Assembly: GCA_013791675.1 (NCBI GenBank)
Contig: VMTI01000290.1
Coordinates: 1-17,631 of the forward strand
Direction of reading: 5' to 3'
DNA: 17,631 bases
DNA from: a bacterium
GTDB lineage: Bacteria; CG03
In this document: piece by piece, positions 1 to 7,400 of the stretch
How positions within the stretch are numbered: the stretch's first letter is position 1
Layout of the letters: each line of letters opens with the position of its first letter
The notes under the pieces: model-generated
The model's database searches: none
Seen by the model: the letters and a program-made list of their open reading frames with translations, nothing else
What the model was told of the DNA's origin: nothing
Program-made: the position numbers and the translations under genes

Positions 1-235
1 AACTTGTATAACGACTAGGCAAAATAATTTTTTCAGAAAGACTCCATGGGAATCCGAAAACCTGTAATGTATTTTTTACAGGAAGTCTAATATTGTCCCC
101 TGAATAATATTTATAAGGATATGTGATATCGGGGCTAGCCTTGGATGCGGCAGCAATAATCATAGTAAAAACAACGATACAAATTAAGTAAAATCCTATG
201 AATAACATAGTCAAATAACTTTTCGCATTTTTCAT
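1..235 (-). CDS. partial membrane-anchored hypothetical protein (N-terminal 78 residues)
   Basis: An open frame on the minus strand starts at ATG 235-233 and runs without a stop to the left edge, so only the N-terminus is visible. A strong ribosome binding site (GAGGAG, plus-strand CTCCTC at 241-246) lies 5 nt before the start. The protein begins with a short charged stretch (MKNAKSYLT), then one hydrophobic segment at about residues 9-30 (LFIGFYLICIVVFTMIIAAA), then a polar, Tyr-rich stretch. This fits a signal anchor or an uncleaved signal peptide with an extracytoplasmic domain. The DNA is much more AT-rich than the gcv operon (about 12 G/C in 181-240). I do not recognise the family and assign no function. 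The strong RBS and long open frame make a real gene likely. Confidence 0.6.
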   Translation of the reverse strand, partial: MKNAKSYLTMLFIGFYLICIVVFTMIIAAASKASPDITYPYKYYSGDNIRLPVKNTLQVFGFPWSLSEKIILPSRYTS

Positions 236-294
236 TTTATCTCCTCGTTCGCAATTTCAATAAAACTAAGACATTTATTATTTCTCACGCACAT

Positions 295-321
295 ATTGTA
301 CCAAATGACAGCCTAATTCAA
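295..321 (-). promoter_or_regulatory. candidate promoter of the partial minus-strand gene
   Basis: On the minus strand, TACAAT (plus 295-300) is preceded by TTGAAT (plus 316-321). The spacing is 15 bp, shorter than the usual 17. Transcription would start near 288 and give a leader of about 50 nt containing the GAGGAG ribosome binding site. This is a weak match in AT-rich DNA, proposed mainly because of its position. Confidence 0.3.
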
Positions 322-381
322 AGTAAAAATAGTGTATATTCCGGTTGAAAACTGCAGTAATATTTATGATTTTGAAAAGCA

Positions 382-399
382 AGCATTCTACAGAATGCT
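382..399. repeat. perfect palindrome in the divergent intergenic region
   Basis: AGCATTCT and AGAATGCT form a perfect inverted repeat separated by 2 nt, i.e. a 7-8 bp stem. A looser outer pair, ATGATT (366-371) and AATCAT (414-419), encloses it. It lies about 55 bp upstream of the gcvT -35 hexamer, between two divergent genes, and no T-run follows it. An operator for a dimeric regulator is more plausible than a terminator, but no known consensus is recognised. The rest of 236-488 is AT-rich, with no ORF and no glycine riboswitch motif. Confidence 0.4.
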
Positions 400-452
400 G
401 GAATCGCTCATTTAATCATTTTAGTTTAAGGATTAGAATTTTGGAACCGTAT

Positions 453-481
453 TAGACAAAAAAGGTTTTAAGGAATATAAT
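453..481 (+). promoter_or_regulatory. sigma70-type promoter of the gcv operon
   Basis: TAGACA (453-458, 5 of 6 matches to TTGACA) is followed after exactly 17 bp by a perfect TATAAT (476-481). The predicted start of transcription, about 6-8 nt downstream, falls at 487-489. That is the gcvT start codon, so the mRNA would be leaderless or nearly so. The AAGGA at 470-474 would then lie inside the promoter and not act as a ribosome binding site. Confidence 0.6.
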
Positions 482-488
482 AAAAGCC

Positions 489-1568
489 ATGGAAATGAAA
501 TTAACGCCTCTTTACGGCGAGCACAAAAAGCTTGGAGCGAGATTCGCGCCTTTCGGCGGGTGGTATATGCCCATATCATACGAGGGCATTCTTGCCGAGC
601 ACAGCGCATGCAGGAAGTCTGCCGCGGTGTTTGATATATGCCACATGGGGGAGTTTTTGTTTACGGGCGACGCCGCCGAACTTGACAAAGCCGTTACGCA
701 GAATGTGTCGGGTCTCGCCGAAGGTAAAAGCCGCTACGGAGTTATATTAAATGATTCGGGCGGTATAGAGGATGACCTTATAATTTTCAGATTTGATGAA
801 AAAGAATTTATGATAGTCGTCAACGCGGCGACATCGGGAAACGACTATGAGGCGCTGAAAAAACTTCTGCGAAAGGGCGAGCTTTCGGATATATCCGGCG
901 AGACCGCTAAAATTGATTTGCAGGGGCCTCTTTCAAGGGATGTTATGCGACAGGCGCTGGGGCTTGAGATTGATTTGAAATATTTTAATTTCGGCTATTT
1001 TGATATTTTAGGCGAAAAGGCTTTAATCAGCCGCACAGGATACACCGGCGAGTTAGGTTATGAAATTTTTATAAATTCCGACCAGGCCGTTGAGCTTTGG
1101 AACAAGCTCCTGGGCGACGCAAGGGTGAAGCCCGCAGGTTTGGGGGCGAGGGATATTCTGCGGCTTGAGATGGGATACAGCCTTTACGGTCATGATATTG
1201 ACGCTCAAACTTCTCCTGATGAGGCGGGGCTGGATATGTTTGTAAATTACGATAAGGATTTTTTTGGAAAAAGCGCGCTTCTTGCACGAAAGGAGAAGGG
1301 CGCGGCGAAAACTAAAATAGCTTTTCAAACCGAAGGCCGGCGAAGCCCGCGGAGTCATTACAGAATTTTGAGCGGCGGGAAAGACATAGGAATTGTGACC
1401 AGCGGTGTTTTTTCTCCGGTTTTTTCCTGCGGCATAGGTTTAGGTTTTGTCATGCCGGGTTTTGATAAAAAAGGCGCTGTTATAACAATTTCCGACGGTA
1501 AAAATGTGGAGTTAAAAGGCAAAATAACGGAAATTCCATTTTTGAAAAAGACATCGCTTCGGAATTGA
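489..1568 (+). CDS. gcvT: glycine cleavage system T protein (aminomethyltransferase)
   Basis: T protein takes the aminomethyl group held on the lipoyl arm of H protein, passes the methylene group to tetrahydrofolate (giving 5,10-methylene-THF) and releases ammonia. The 359-residue length is usual. The N-terminus carries the typical LTPLYGEHKKLGARFAPFGGW motif. The stretch GGIEDDLIIFR (91-101) contains the conserved acidic residues D95/D96 of the folate site. Further family motifs are GLGARDILRLEMGYSLYGHDI and, near the C-terminus, VTSGVFSPVF. It opens the operon, and gcvH follows after 20 bp. The start is ATG 489 or ATG 495. The promoter TATAAT ends at 481, which leaves no room for a normal leader, so translation may start leaderless at 489. 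The family assignment is secure. Confidence 0.96.
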   Translation: MEMKLTPLYGEHKKLGARFAPFGGWYMPISYEGILAEHSACRKSAAVFDICHMGEFLFTGDAAELDKAVTQNVSGLAEGKSRYGVILNDSGGIEDDLIIFRFDEKEFMIVVNAATSGNDYEALKKLLRKGELSDISGETAKIDLQGPLSRDVMRQALGLEIDLKYFNFGYFDILGEKALISRTGYTGELGYEIFINSDQAVELWNKLLGDARVKPAGLGARDILRLEMGYSLYGHDIDAQTSPDEAGLDMFVNYDKDFFGKSALLARKEKGAAKTKIAFQTEGRRSPRSHYRILSGGKDIGIVTSGVFSPVFSCGIGLGFVMPGFDKKGAVITISDGKNVELKGKITEIPFLKKTSLRN

Positions 1569-1588
1569 AAATGTTTTAAGGGGGAGAT

Positions 1589-1963
1589 ATGAATATTTAT
1601 TACACAAAAGATCATGAATGGGTGAAAGTTGAGGGCCGCCGGGGTATCATGGGAATATCCGCCTACGCGGTCAAGCAGTTGGGCGATATAACCTACGTTG
1701 AACTGCCGGAGGTGGGTAAGGAAATAACAAAATCAGGGGTTGTCTGCACCGTGGAATCCGTTAAGGCGGCCAGTGACATATACGCTCCGGTGACGGCCAA
1801 AGTGACGGAAGCCAATTCCGCGCTTGAGTCGGCTCCGGAAAAACTGAACGAATCGCCCGAGGACGAGGGCTGGATAGCCAAGCTTGAAATAAGCAGTCCC
1901 GATGATGTGAACGATCTTATGACGCCGGACAAATATAAAGAGTTCCTGAAAAGTTTGGAGTAA
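1589..1963 (+). CDS. gcvH: glycine cleavage system H protein (lipoyl carrier)
   Basis: H protein is the mobile carrier of the complex. Its lipoyl-lysine swings between the P, T and L proteins. The 124-residue length is normal. The N-terminus MNIYYTKDHEWV is diagnostic, and the lipoylation motif VESVKAASD places the modified lysine at K59. A strong ribosome binding site (GGGGGAG) precedes ATG 1589. The gene sits 20 bp after gcvT and 6 bp before gcvPA. It is the only lipoyl-acceptor protein encoded in the window, so it is the obvious substrate of the LipM-LipA fusion downstream and of Lpd. Confidence 0.97.
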   Translation: MNIYYTKDHEWVKVEGRRGIMGISAYAVKQLGDITYVELPEVGKEITKSGVVCTVESVKAASDIYAPVTAKVTEANSALESAPEKLNESPEDEGWIAKLEISSPDDVNDLMTPDKYKEFLKSLE

Positions 1964-1969
1964 TAATTT

Positions 1970-3313
1970 ATGTCATATTGTCCCCACACAGATAAAGAAA
2001 TAGAGAAAATGCTGCGAGTAATCGGAGCGGATTCCGTTGATGAACTTTTTTCGGATATCGCTCCGGCGCTTCGTTCGGGAGAGCTTAAACTTGAAAAAGG
2101 AAAAAGCGAGTTTGAGGTTATGGGCGCACTTGAAAAGCTTTCTTCTAATTGCCGCCCGGCCGGAATCAGTTTTATGGGAGGAGGTTTTTATGACCATTTC
2201 ATTCCTTCCGCTGTTAACGCTCTTTCTCAACTGCCGGAATTTCTCACAGCCTACACCCCTTATCAGAGCGAGTGCTCCCAGGGTACGCTTCAAATAATTT
2301 ATGAATATCAGACGGCTGTCTGCCGCCTGACGGGACTTGACGGGGCAAACGCCTCGGTTTACGACGGAGGAACGGCTCTGGCTGAGGCTATAATGATGGC
2401 GGTGCGGAAAACAGGACGTAAAAAAATTGTTATAGACGGCGGGGTGAATCCTCTTTACAAAGATATCATCAAAACATATTTTTCCGGCGCGGAGTTTTCA
2501 CTGATTGAGATTGCTTCCGAGGGTTGCTGTATGGCGAGGAAAAAATTCAAAGAAGCTCTTGACGGCGACACAGCGGCCGCTGTTATTCAGAACCCGAATT
2601 TTTTCGGCACCGTTGACGATTACAGCGATGTCACGGCATCGGCGCATTCCGCGGGCGCGGCGGCGGTGGGGTCATTTTATCCTGTTGCTCTTGCGATACT
2701 GAAAACGCCCGCTGAAATGGGGTTTGATATTGCCTCAGGCTCCGGCCAGAGTTTAGGAATCCCGCTTTCTTTCGGGGGGCCGTACCTCGGTTTTCTCGCG
2801 GCTTCCACTGCGTACTTGAGAAATTTGCCCGGCAGAATAACCGGCGCCGCTTTTGATTCCGCGGGACGCCGGGGCTTTGTTCTCACCCTTCAGGAGAGAG
2901 AACAGCACATAAGAAGAGAAAGGGCATCTTCCAATATCTGCAGCAATCAGAATTTATGCGCCCTCAGAGCCCTTATTTATCTTTCTCTCGTCGGGAAAGA
3001 CGGTTTCAGGGAAATCGCGGCGCTTTCAAGGGATAAAAGCGAATATGCCAAAGAGCTTATAGGGAAGATTCCTTCGGTTAAAATAAAAAACACCGCGGCG
3101 ACTTTTAACGAGTTTGTTTTTGAAACGGATTTTCCGGCTGAGACGCTGTTAGGCGCTATGGCGGAATCAGGCATTGACGCCGGTATAGATTTGGGCGGTT
3201 TTTATGAGGGTTTTGAAAAAAGTGTTTTAATCAGTTTTACAGAAAAAAATAAAAAAGAGGATATTGATTTTTTCGCGCGGACGCTCGCGAAATTTTTATC
3301 GGAGAAGCAATGA
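1970..3313 (+). CDS. gcvPA: glycine dehydrogenase (decarboxylating) subunit 1
   Basis: This is the N-terminal half of the P protein in organisms that encode it as two subunits. With GcvPB it forms the pyridoxal-phosphate enzyme that decarboxylates glycine and passes the aminomethyl group to lipoylated H protein. At 447 residues it has the expected size. Recognisable stretches are FMGGGFYDHFIPSAV, the TAYTPYQSECSQGTLQ motif, SVYDGGTALAEA, and RREQASSNICSNQ-like sequence near residue 320 (here RRERASSNICSNQ). The PLP lysine is in the partner subunit. GGAG at 1957-1960, inside the end of gcvH, acts as ribosome binding site 9 nt before the ATG. The stop overlaps the gcvPB start by 4 bp (ATGA), which suggests translational coupling and equal production of the two subunits. 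Confidence 0.96.
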   Translation: MSYCPHTDKEIEKMLRVIGADSVDELFSDIAPALRSGELKLEKGKSEFEVMGALEKLSSNCRPAGISFMGGGFYDHFIPSAVNALSQLPEFLTAYTPYQSECSQGTLQIIYEYQTAVCRLTGLDGANASVYDGGTALAEAIMMAVRKTGRKKIVIDGGVNPLYKDIIKTYFSGAEFSLIEIASEGCCMARKKFKEALDGDTAAAVIQNPNFFGTVDDYSDVTASAHSAGAAAVGSFYPVALAILKTPAEMGFDIASGSGQSLGIPLSFGGPYLGFLAASTAYLRNLPGRITGAAFDSAGRRGFVLTLQEREQHIRRERASSNICSNQNLCALRALIYLSLVGKDGFREIAALSRDKSEYAKELIGKIPSVKIKNTAATFNEFVFETDFPAETLLGAMAESGIDAGIDLGGFYEGFEKSVLISFTEKNKKEDIDFFARTLAKFLSEKQ

Positions 3314-4758
3314 AACTTATATACGAAAAATCGGTTGAGGGAAGAAAAGGCGTGAAAATTCCCGGGCGCGATGTGAAGCATTACCCGACTCTTGCTGATA
3401 ATCTTCTGCGGAAATTCCCTGCCGGCTTGCCGGAGGTGAGCGAACTCGACACTGTCAGGCATTTTTCGAAGCTTTCGAAAGAAAATTACTCCGTTGACTC
3501 AAATTTTTATCCGCTGGGATCCTGCACGATGAAATATAATCCAAAAGTGCTGGAGGACGCCGCCGCCCTGGGCGGTTTCAGGAATCTTCATCCCTTTTTA
3601 TGTTATTCCCCGTCGGGAAAGCGCTCTATTTCGGGCGCGCTTGAACTTCTTTATAATCTTGAAAAAGCGCTTACGGCCGTTACAGGAATGGACGAGGTGT
3701 CTTTTCAGCCGATGGCAGGAGCTCACGGAGAGTTCGCGGGTATGAAAATTGCCGCCGCTTTTCACGCGTCGCGCGGAGAAAAAAGAAAAATTGTTATTGT
3801 GCCCGACACATCCCACGGAACGAATCCCGCCTCATCCGCCATGTCCGGTTTTGACGTTGTCACAGTTGCGTCAGATAAAAACGGCGAAATGGATATGGTT
3901 GAGTACAAAAAAAATCTTAACGGTTCCGTGGCCGCGGTCATGATGACCTGTCCCAATACGCTGGGAATTTTTAACAGAAATATAAGGGAGGTCTGCGAGC
4001 TTGCCCATAAAGCGGGGGCGCTGGCTTATTGTGACGGCGCCAACATGAACGCCATTATGGGGAAAATGCGCCCCGGCGACGCGGGTTTTGATATTATGCA
4101 TCTCAACATGCACAAGACTTTCGCGACGCCCCACGGCGGCGGCGGCCCCGGAGCGGGGCCCGTGTGCGTTAAGAAAAATCTCGCGGATTTTCTGCCAGGC
4201 CCTGCGATAATAAAAGGCGCGGACGGAGGTTTTAGTATTATAAAAAGGCCGCGCAGCATAGGACGCCTCGCTCCTTTTTTCGGTAATTTTGGTGTGCTGG
4301 TAAAAGCGTACGCGTATATATTACTTATGGGCGGCGACGGCCTCTCCGACGCCAGCGAAAAAGCCGTGCTTAACGCAAATTACATAAAGGCGGCGCTTGA
4401 AAAATTTTATGAGCTGCCGTATAAGAGGCGCTGTATGCACGAGTGCGTTTTTTCCGCGTCCAAACAGATGGAAAAAGGCGTTCGCGCGCTGGATATAGCG
4501 AAATTTCTTATAGACAGAGGCTTTCATCCCCCGACCATTTATTTTCCTCTGATAGTGAAAGAGGCCCTAATGATAGAACCCACCGAAACGGAAAGTCTCT
4601 ACACCATTGATGAATTTATAGAAGCCATGAAAGACGCCGCGCAGGAGGCCGCCGAAGACCCCGAGTTATTCAAAAGGCATCCGCTATCCTCGTGTATCGG
4701 CCGGCTGGATGAAACCTCTGCCGCGCGTAAACTTAATATAAAATATCCCGAAAAATGA
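3310..4758 (+). CDS. gcvPB: glycine dehydrogenase (decarboxylating) subunit 2
   Basis: This is the PLP-binding half of the glycine decarboxylase P protein and the partner of GcvPA. At 482 residues it has the usual size. It has the family motifs FYPLGSCTMKYNP (67-79) and QPMAGAHGE (133-141). DTSHGTNPASS lies near 166-176. The PLP Schiff-base lysine is K269 in NMHKTFATPHGGGGPG. GGAGAAG at 3301-3307, within the end of gcvPA, serves as ribosome binding site. The start codon overlaps the gcvPA stop. A 27-bp gap separates it from the LipM-LipA fusion. Confidence 0.97.
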   Translation: MKLIYEKSVEGRKGVKIPGRDVKHYPTLADNLLRKFPAGLPEVSELDTVRHFSKLSKENYSVDSNFYPLGSCTMKYNPKVLEDAAALGGFRNLHPFLCYSPSGKRSISGALELLYNLEKALTAVTGMDEVSFQPMAGAHGEFAGMKIAAAFHASRGEKRKIVIVPDTSHGTNPASSAMSGFDVVTVASDKNGEMDMVEYKKNLNGSVAAVMMTCPNTLGIFNRNIREVCELAHKAGALAYCDGANMNAIMGKMRPGDAGFDIMHLNMHKTFATPHGGGGPGAGPVCVKKNLADFLPGPAIIKGADGGFSIIKRPRSIGRLAPFFGNFGVLVKAYAYILLMGGDGLSDASEKAVLNANYIKAALEKFYELPYKRRCMHECVFSASKQMEKGVRALDIAKFLIDRGFHPPTIYFPLIVKEALMIEPTETESLYTIDEFIEAMKDAAQEAAEDPELFKRHPLSSCIGRLDETSAARKLNIKYPEK

Positions 4759-4785
4759 GCCCGGCCGGATACCATCTGCCGTAAT

Positions 4786-6453
4786 ATGCGTTTAACGCGA
4801 ATAAGTAACGAAATGTTGCATTCGCCGGGGCGGAACAGTATGTCCGCCGTAGCCTCGGCGCAGGAGAATCAACCTTTGGCACCGGGTGAATGGCGTTTTA
4901 TTGATTCCGGTTTTTCATCAGCGCAAAGCAATATGGCTTTTGACGAAGAGCTTTTTAATTCTTTTGAAAACGGAAAATTGGAATCCGTTTTCAGAATTTA
5001 CGGCTGGGAACCAAAGGCGGTTTCTGCGGGTTTTTCACAGAATATTAACGATATTGCCGACACGGAAAAATGCCGCGAGGACGGGGTGGACGCGGTAAAA
5101 AGAATGACCGGCGGCGGGGCGCTTTTTCACAGCGGCGAAATAACTTACAGCATGGTTTTTTCCGACGCGCTCTTTAAGACAATGACGGCGGGTGAGACAT
5201 ACGGGGCGACCACGGCTTTTCTTATTCATTTTTATAAAGCGCTGGGATTGGATGCTTCCTACTGGGGGGAAAATTTTTCATCAGAAAAAATTGACGGTTC
5301 CGGCTTTTGTTTGGAGGGGCGGGAAAAATACGATATTGTAATAGACGGGAAAAAAATAGGGGGCAGCGCCCAGAAAAGGCGCAGGGGCGTTATATTTCAG
5401 CACGGTTCCATACCTCTTGATTTGTCTTTCCGCGATGCCGGCAGATATATAAGGGGCGATGTTGCAAACGCGCTTGCGGGTAGCGCTTCGCTTTCAGGGC
5501 TCGGAGTACAACTGTCATTTGACGAGGCTAAAAAAATACTTAAAAAAAGTTTTGAAACGGTTTACGGCGTAAATTTTAGTGAAACAGGGGCGGGGGCCGC
5601 GCTCGATTCCCGCATTGTGCCGGGAAGATTGCCTGAATGGCTGAATAAAAAAATTGACTTCAGAAGTTTAACGCCCATGAAAAAACTTCTTTCCTCTTAT
5701 AAACTGCACACTATTTGCGTGGAATCACTTTGTCCGAATATAAGCGAGTGCTTTTCACGCGGGCGAGCGACTTTTATGATTCTTGGAGATGTGTGCACGA
5801 GGGGTTGTCTTTTCTGCGGCGTTGGGCGGGGCGGGCCCGTTCCCCATCCTTCGGACGAGGACGAGGCCGCGAGAGTTGCCGGAGCCGCCGCTCGGCTGCG
5901 CCTGAAACATGTTGTGGTGACGAGCCCGACGAGAGATGATTTGCGGGACGGAGGCGCTGAACTTTTCGCGCAAACGGTAAGAGAATTAAGAAAAATTTCG
6001 CCGCCATTAAAGATAGAGCTGCTCATTCCCGATTTCGCGGGAGATGAAAAGAGCCTTTTAAAAGTGCTGGAAACGAGCCCCGATATAATAGGCCATAATA
6101 TGGAAACAGTCAGGGACATTTACCATATAAGGAAAGGCGCGGATTATAACAGGTCGCTTGCGGTTCTTAAAAAAATAGCGGAAACACGTATAAAAGCAAA
6201 ATCCGGTTTTATGCTTGGCCTCGGTGAAACGGAAAGCGAAGTTATTGAGCTCATAAAAGACATAAGGCAAAGCGGCTGTGTTTATTTGAGCATAGGCCAG
6301 TATCTTATGCCTTCAAAGAGCAGTTATCCGGTAAAAAGATATGCATTACCGGCAGAATTTGAGTATTATAAGAGTGCGGCTTATAAGGAAGGTTTTGAGC
6401 ATGTGGAATCCGGCCCCTATGTTAGAAGCTCTTATATGGCTGAAAATTATTAA
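4786..6453 (+). CDS. fused LipM-like octanoyltransferase and lipoyl synthase (LipA)
   Basis: One 555-residue frame carries two enzymes of lipoate biosynthesis. Residues about 35-285 are a BPL/LPL-fold acyltransferase: RMTGGGALFHSGEITYS (106-122) is the ligand-site motif, and KKIGGSAQKRRRGVIFQHGS (189-208) is the family signature with lysine K190. Cys175 in GFCLEGREKYDI sits where LipM octanoyltransferases have their catalytic cysteine, which points to LipM and away from ATP-dependent LplA. Residues about 290-555 are lipoyl synthase. The auxiliary-cluster motif is C311-x4-C316-x5-C322, the radical-SAM motif is C337-x3-C341-x2-C344, and the C-terminal RSSYMA (547-552) supplies the serine ligand. 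All key residues are present, so both halves look active. The likely product is lipoylated GcvH. The first ~35 residues are not conserved-looking and no ribosome binding site precedes ATG 4786. ATG 4840 (Met19), preceded by GGGGCGGA, is an alternative start. Confidence 0.93.
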   Translation: MRLTRISNEMLHSPGRNSMSAVASAQENQPLAPGEWRFIDSGFSSAQSNMAFDEELFNSFENGKLESVFRIYGWEPKAVSAGFSQNINDIADTEKCREDGVDAVKRMTGGGALFHSGEITYSMVFSDALFKTMTAGETYGATTAFLIHFYKALGLDASYWGENFSSEKIDGSGFCLEGREKYDIVIDGKKIGGSAQKRRRGVIFQHGSIPLDLSFRDAGRYIRGDVANALAGSASLSGLGVQLSFDEAKKILKKSFETVYGVNFSETGAGAALDSRIVPGRLPEWLNKKIDFRSLTPMKKLLSSYKLHTICVESLCPNISECFSRGRATFMILGDVCTRGCLFCGVGRGGPVPHPSDEDEAARVAGAAARLRLKHVVVTSPTRDDLRDGGAELFAQTVRELRKISPPLKIELLIPDFAGDEKSLLKVLETSPDIIGHNMETVRDIYHIRKGADYNRSLAVLKKIAETRIKAKSGFMLGLGETESEVIELIKDIRQSGCVYLSIGQYLMPSKSSYPVKRYALPAEFEYYKSAAYKEGFEHVESGPYVRSSYMAENY

Positions 6454-6461
6454 ATAAGTAC

Positions 6462-6481
6462 GGGGGAGAAAAGATGAAAAA
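6462..6481 (+). repeat. direct repeat copy 1: RBS plus start codon of the Bro-N gene
   Basis: GGGGGAGAAAAGATGAAAAA covers the ribosome binding site, the start codon and the first bases of the Bro-N-like gene. The identical 20 bases occur at 7381-7400 over the start of lpd. A further shared AAATAAG lies a little upstream of each copy. Confidence 0.75.
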
Positions 6482-7319
6482 CAGTTTAGCGGTTTTTGAA
6501 AATTTTAAGATTCGCAAACATTATGATGAAAAAAAAGAAATATGGTATTTTTCGGTAGTGGATATTATTCAAGCTTTGATACAACAGCCGAATTATCAAG
6601 CGGCCAGAAATTATTGGAAAGTCTTAAAAAATCGCTTAAAAAAAGAGGGAAGCGAGTCGGTTACAAATTGTAACCGACTGAAATTAAAAGCAGTTGATGG
6701 AAAGCAATATCTCACCGATGTGGCTAATGCGGAAACCCTCTTGCGGCTGATTCAATCGGTGCCAAGTCCCAAAGCCGAGCCTATGAAGCTTTGGCTTGCC
6801 AAAGTTGGTTATGAACGTATGCAGGATGTGGCAGATCCCGAGAGATCACTTGACAGGGCGCGTAAATATTGGAAACAACACGGCCGCAGCAAAAAATGGA
6901 TTCAGCAGAGAATGATGGGACAGGAAACCCGCAATAAGCTCACCGACTATTGGAAGGAACATGAGATAAAAGAAGGCGGGGAGTTTGCCATACTTACAAA
7001 CATCATTCATAAAGAATGGACAGGCATAACGGTAAAAGAGCATAAAGGCCTCAAGGGTTTGAAAACACAGAATCTGCGGGATCACATGAGCGATGCCGAG
7101 TTGATTTTTACCGCGTTGGCGGAACTTTCAACCCGGCAGATTGCGCAAACAATGGAAGCTGAAGGAATGGCTGAAAACAAAATAGCAGGCAAAAAAGGCG
7201 GTGGAATTGCTAAAAACGCGCGGCTTGAATTGGAGACAACAACTGGGAAAAAGGTGGTGAGCGGGAAGAATTATCTGCCGCTTTCAAAATTTCCCAAAAA
7301 ATTAAATGAGAAAAAATAA
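6474..7319 (+). CDS. Bro-N / DNA-damage-inducible protein D (DinD)-like protein
   Basis: This 281-residue protein resembles the Bro-N/DinD-like group often annotated as phage antirepressor. The N-terminal half has FENFKIRKHYDEKKEIWYFSVVDII (8-32) and an NYWKVLKNRLKKEG stretch. These are followed by LKLKAVDGKQYLTDVANAETLLRLIQSVPSPKAEPMKLWLAKVGYE-type sequence at about 68-115. The C-terminal half has LTDYWKEHEIKEGGEFAILTNIIHKEWTG and a basic, Gly-rich KKGGGIAKNAR tail. E. coli DinD is an SOS protein that affects RecA; Bro-N domains bind DNA in phage regulators. Here it has no role in glycine cleavage that I can name. It lies 20 bp after the fusion gene with a strong ribosome binding site, so it is probably cotranscribed with the operon. 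No LexA-like box is visible. It is most likely an inserted gene. Family is fairly sure; function is not. Confidence 0.8.
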   Translation: MKNSLAVFENFKIRKHYDEKKEIWYFSVVDIIQALIQQPNYQAARNYWKVLKNRLKKEGSESVTNCNRLKLKAVDGKQYLTDVANAETLLRLIQSVPSPKAEPMKLWLAKVGYERMQDVADPERSLDRARKYWKQHGRSKKWIQQRMMGQETRNKLTDYWKEHEIKEGGEFAILTNIIHKEWTGITVKEHKGLKGLKTQNLRDHMSDAELIFTALAELSTRQIAQTMEAEGMAENKIAGKKGGGIAKNARLELETTTGKKVVSGKNYLPLSKFPKKLNEKK

Positions 7320-7380
7320 AAAATGGCAGTGAAGTATCCAAAAGAAAATGAATTTTTTAAATAAGGCGCCAACCTAAGCG

Positions 7381-7400
7381 GGGGGAGAAAAGATGAAAAA
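7381..7400 (+). repeat. direct repeat copy 2: RBS plus start codon of lpd
   Basis: Identical to the 20 bases at 6462-6481. The two copies bracket the Bro-N-like gene at a distance of 919 bp. Part of the match (GGGGGAG) also occurs before gcvH and may simply be the preferred ribosome binding site of this genome. Confidence 0.75.

Noticed and set aside
236..488. Glycine riboswitch upstream of gcvT
   Set aside because: None of the conserved purine-rich core motifs of a glycine aptamer is visible, the region is AT-rich, and the promoter at 453-481 leaves no room for a leader.
5697..6119. 140-codon open frame on the minus strand inside the lipoyl synthase domain
   Set aside because: It is fully antisense to a clearly conserved coding region, has no recognisable protein content and no ribosome binding site. 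The same holds for the other long antisense frames at 10132-10542, 10821-11234, 11259-11723, 12192-12626 and 14143-14565.
7323..7364. 13-codon mini-ORF between the Bro-N gene and lpd
   Set aside because: Too short and without a ribosome binding site to be called a gene; mentioned only as a possible relic.
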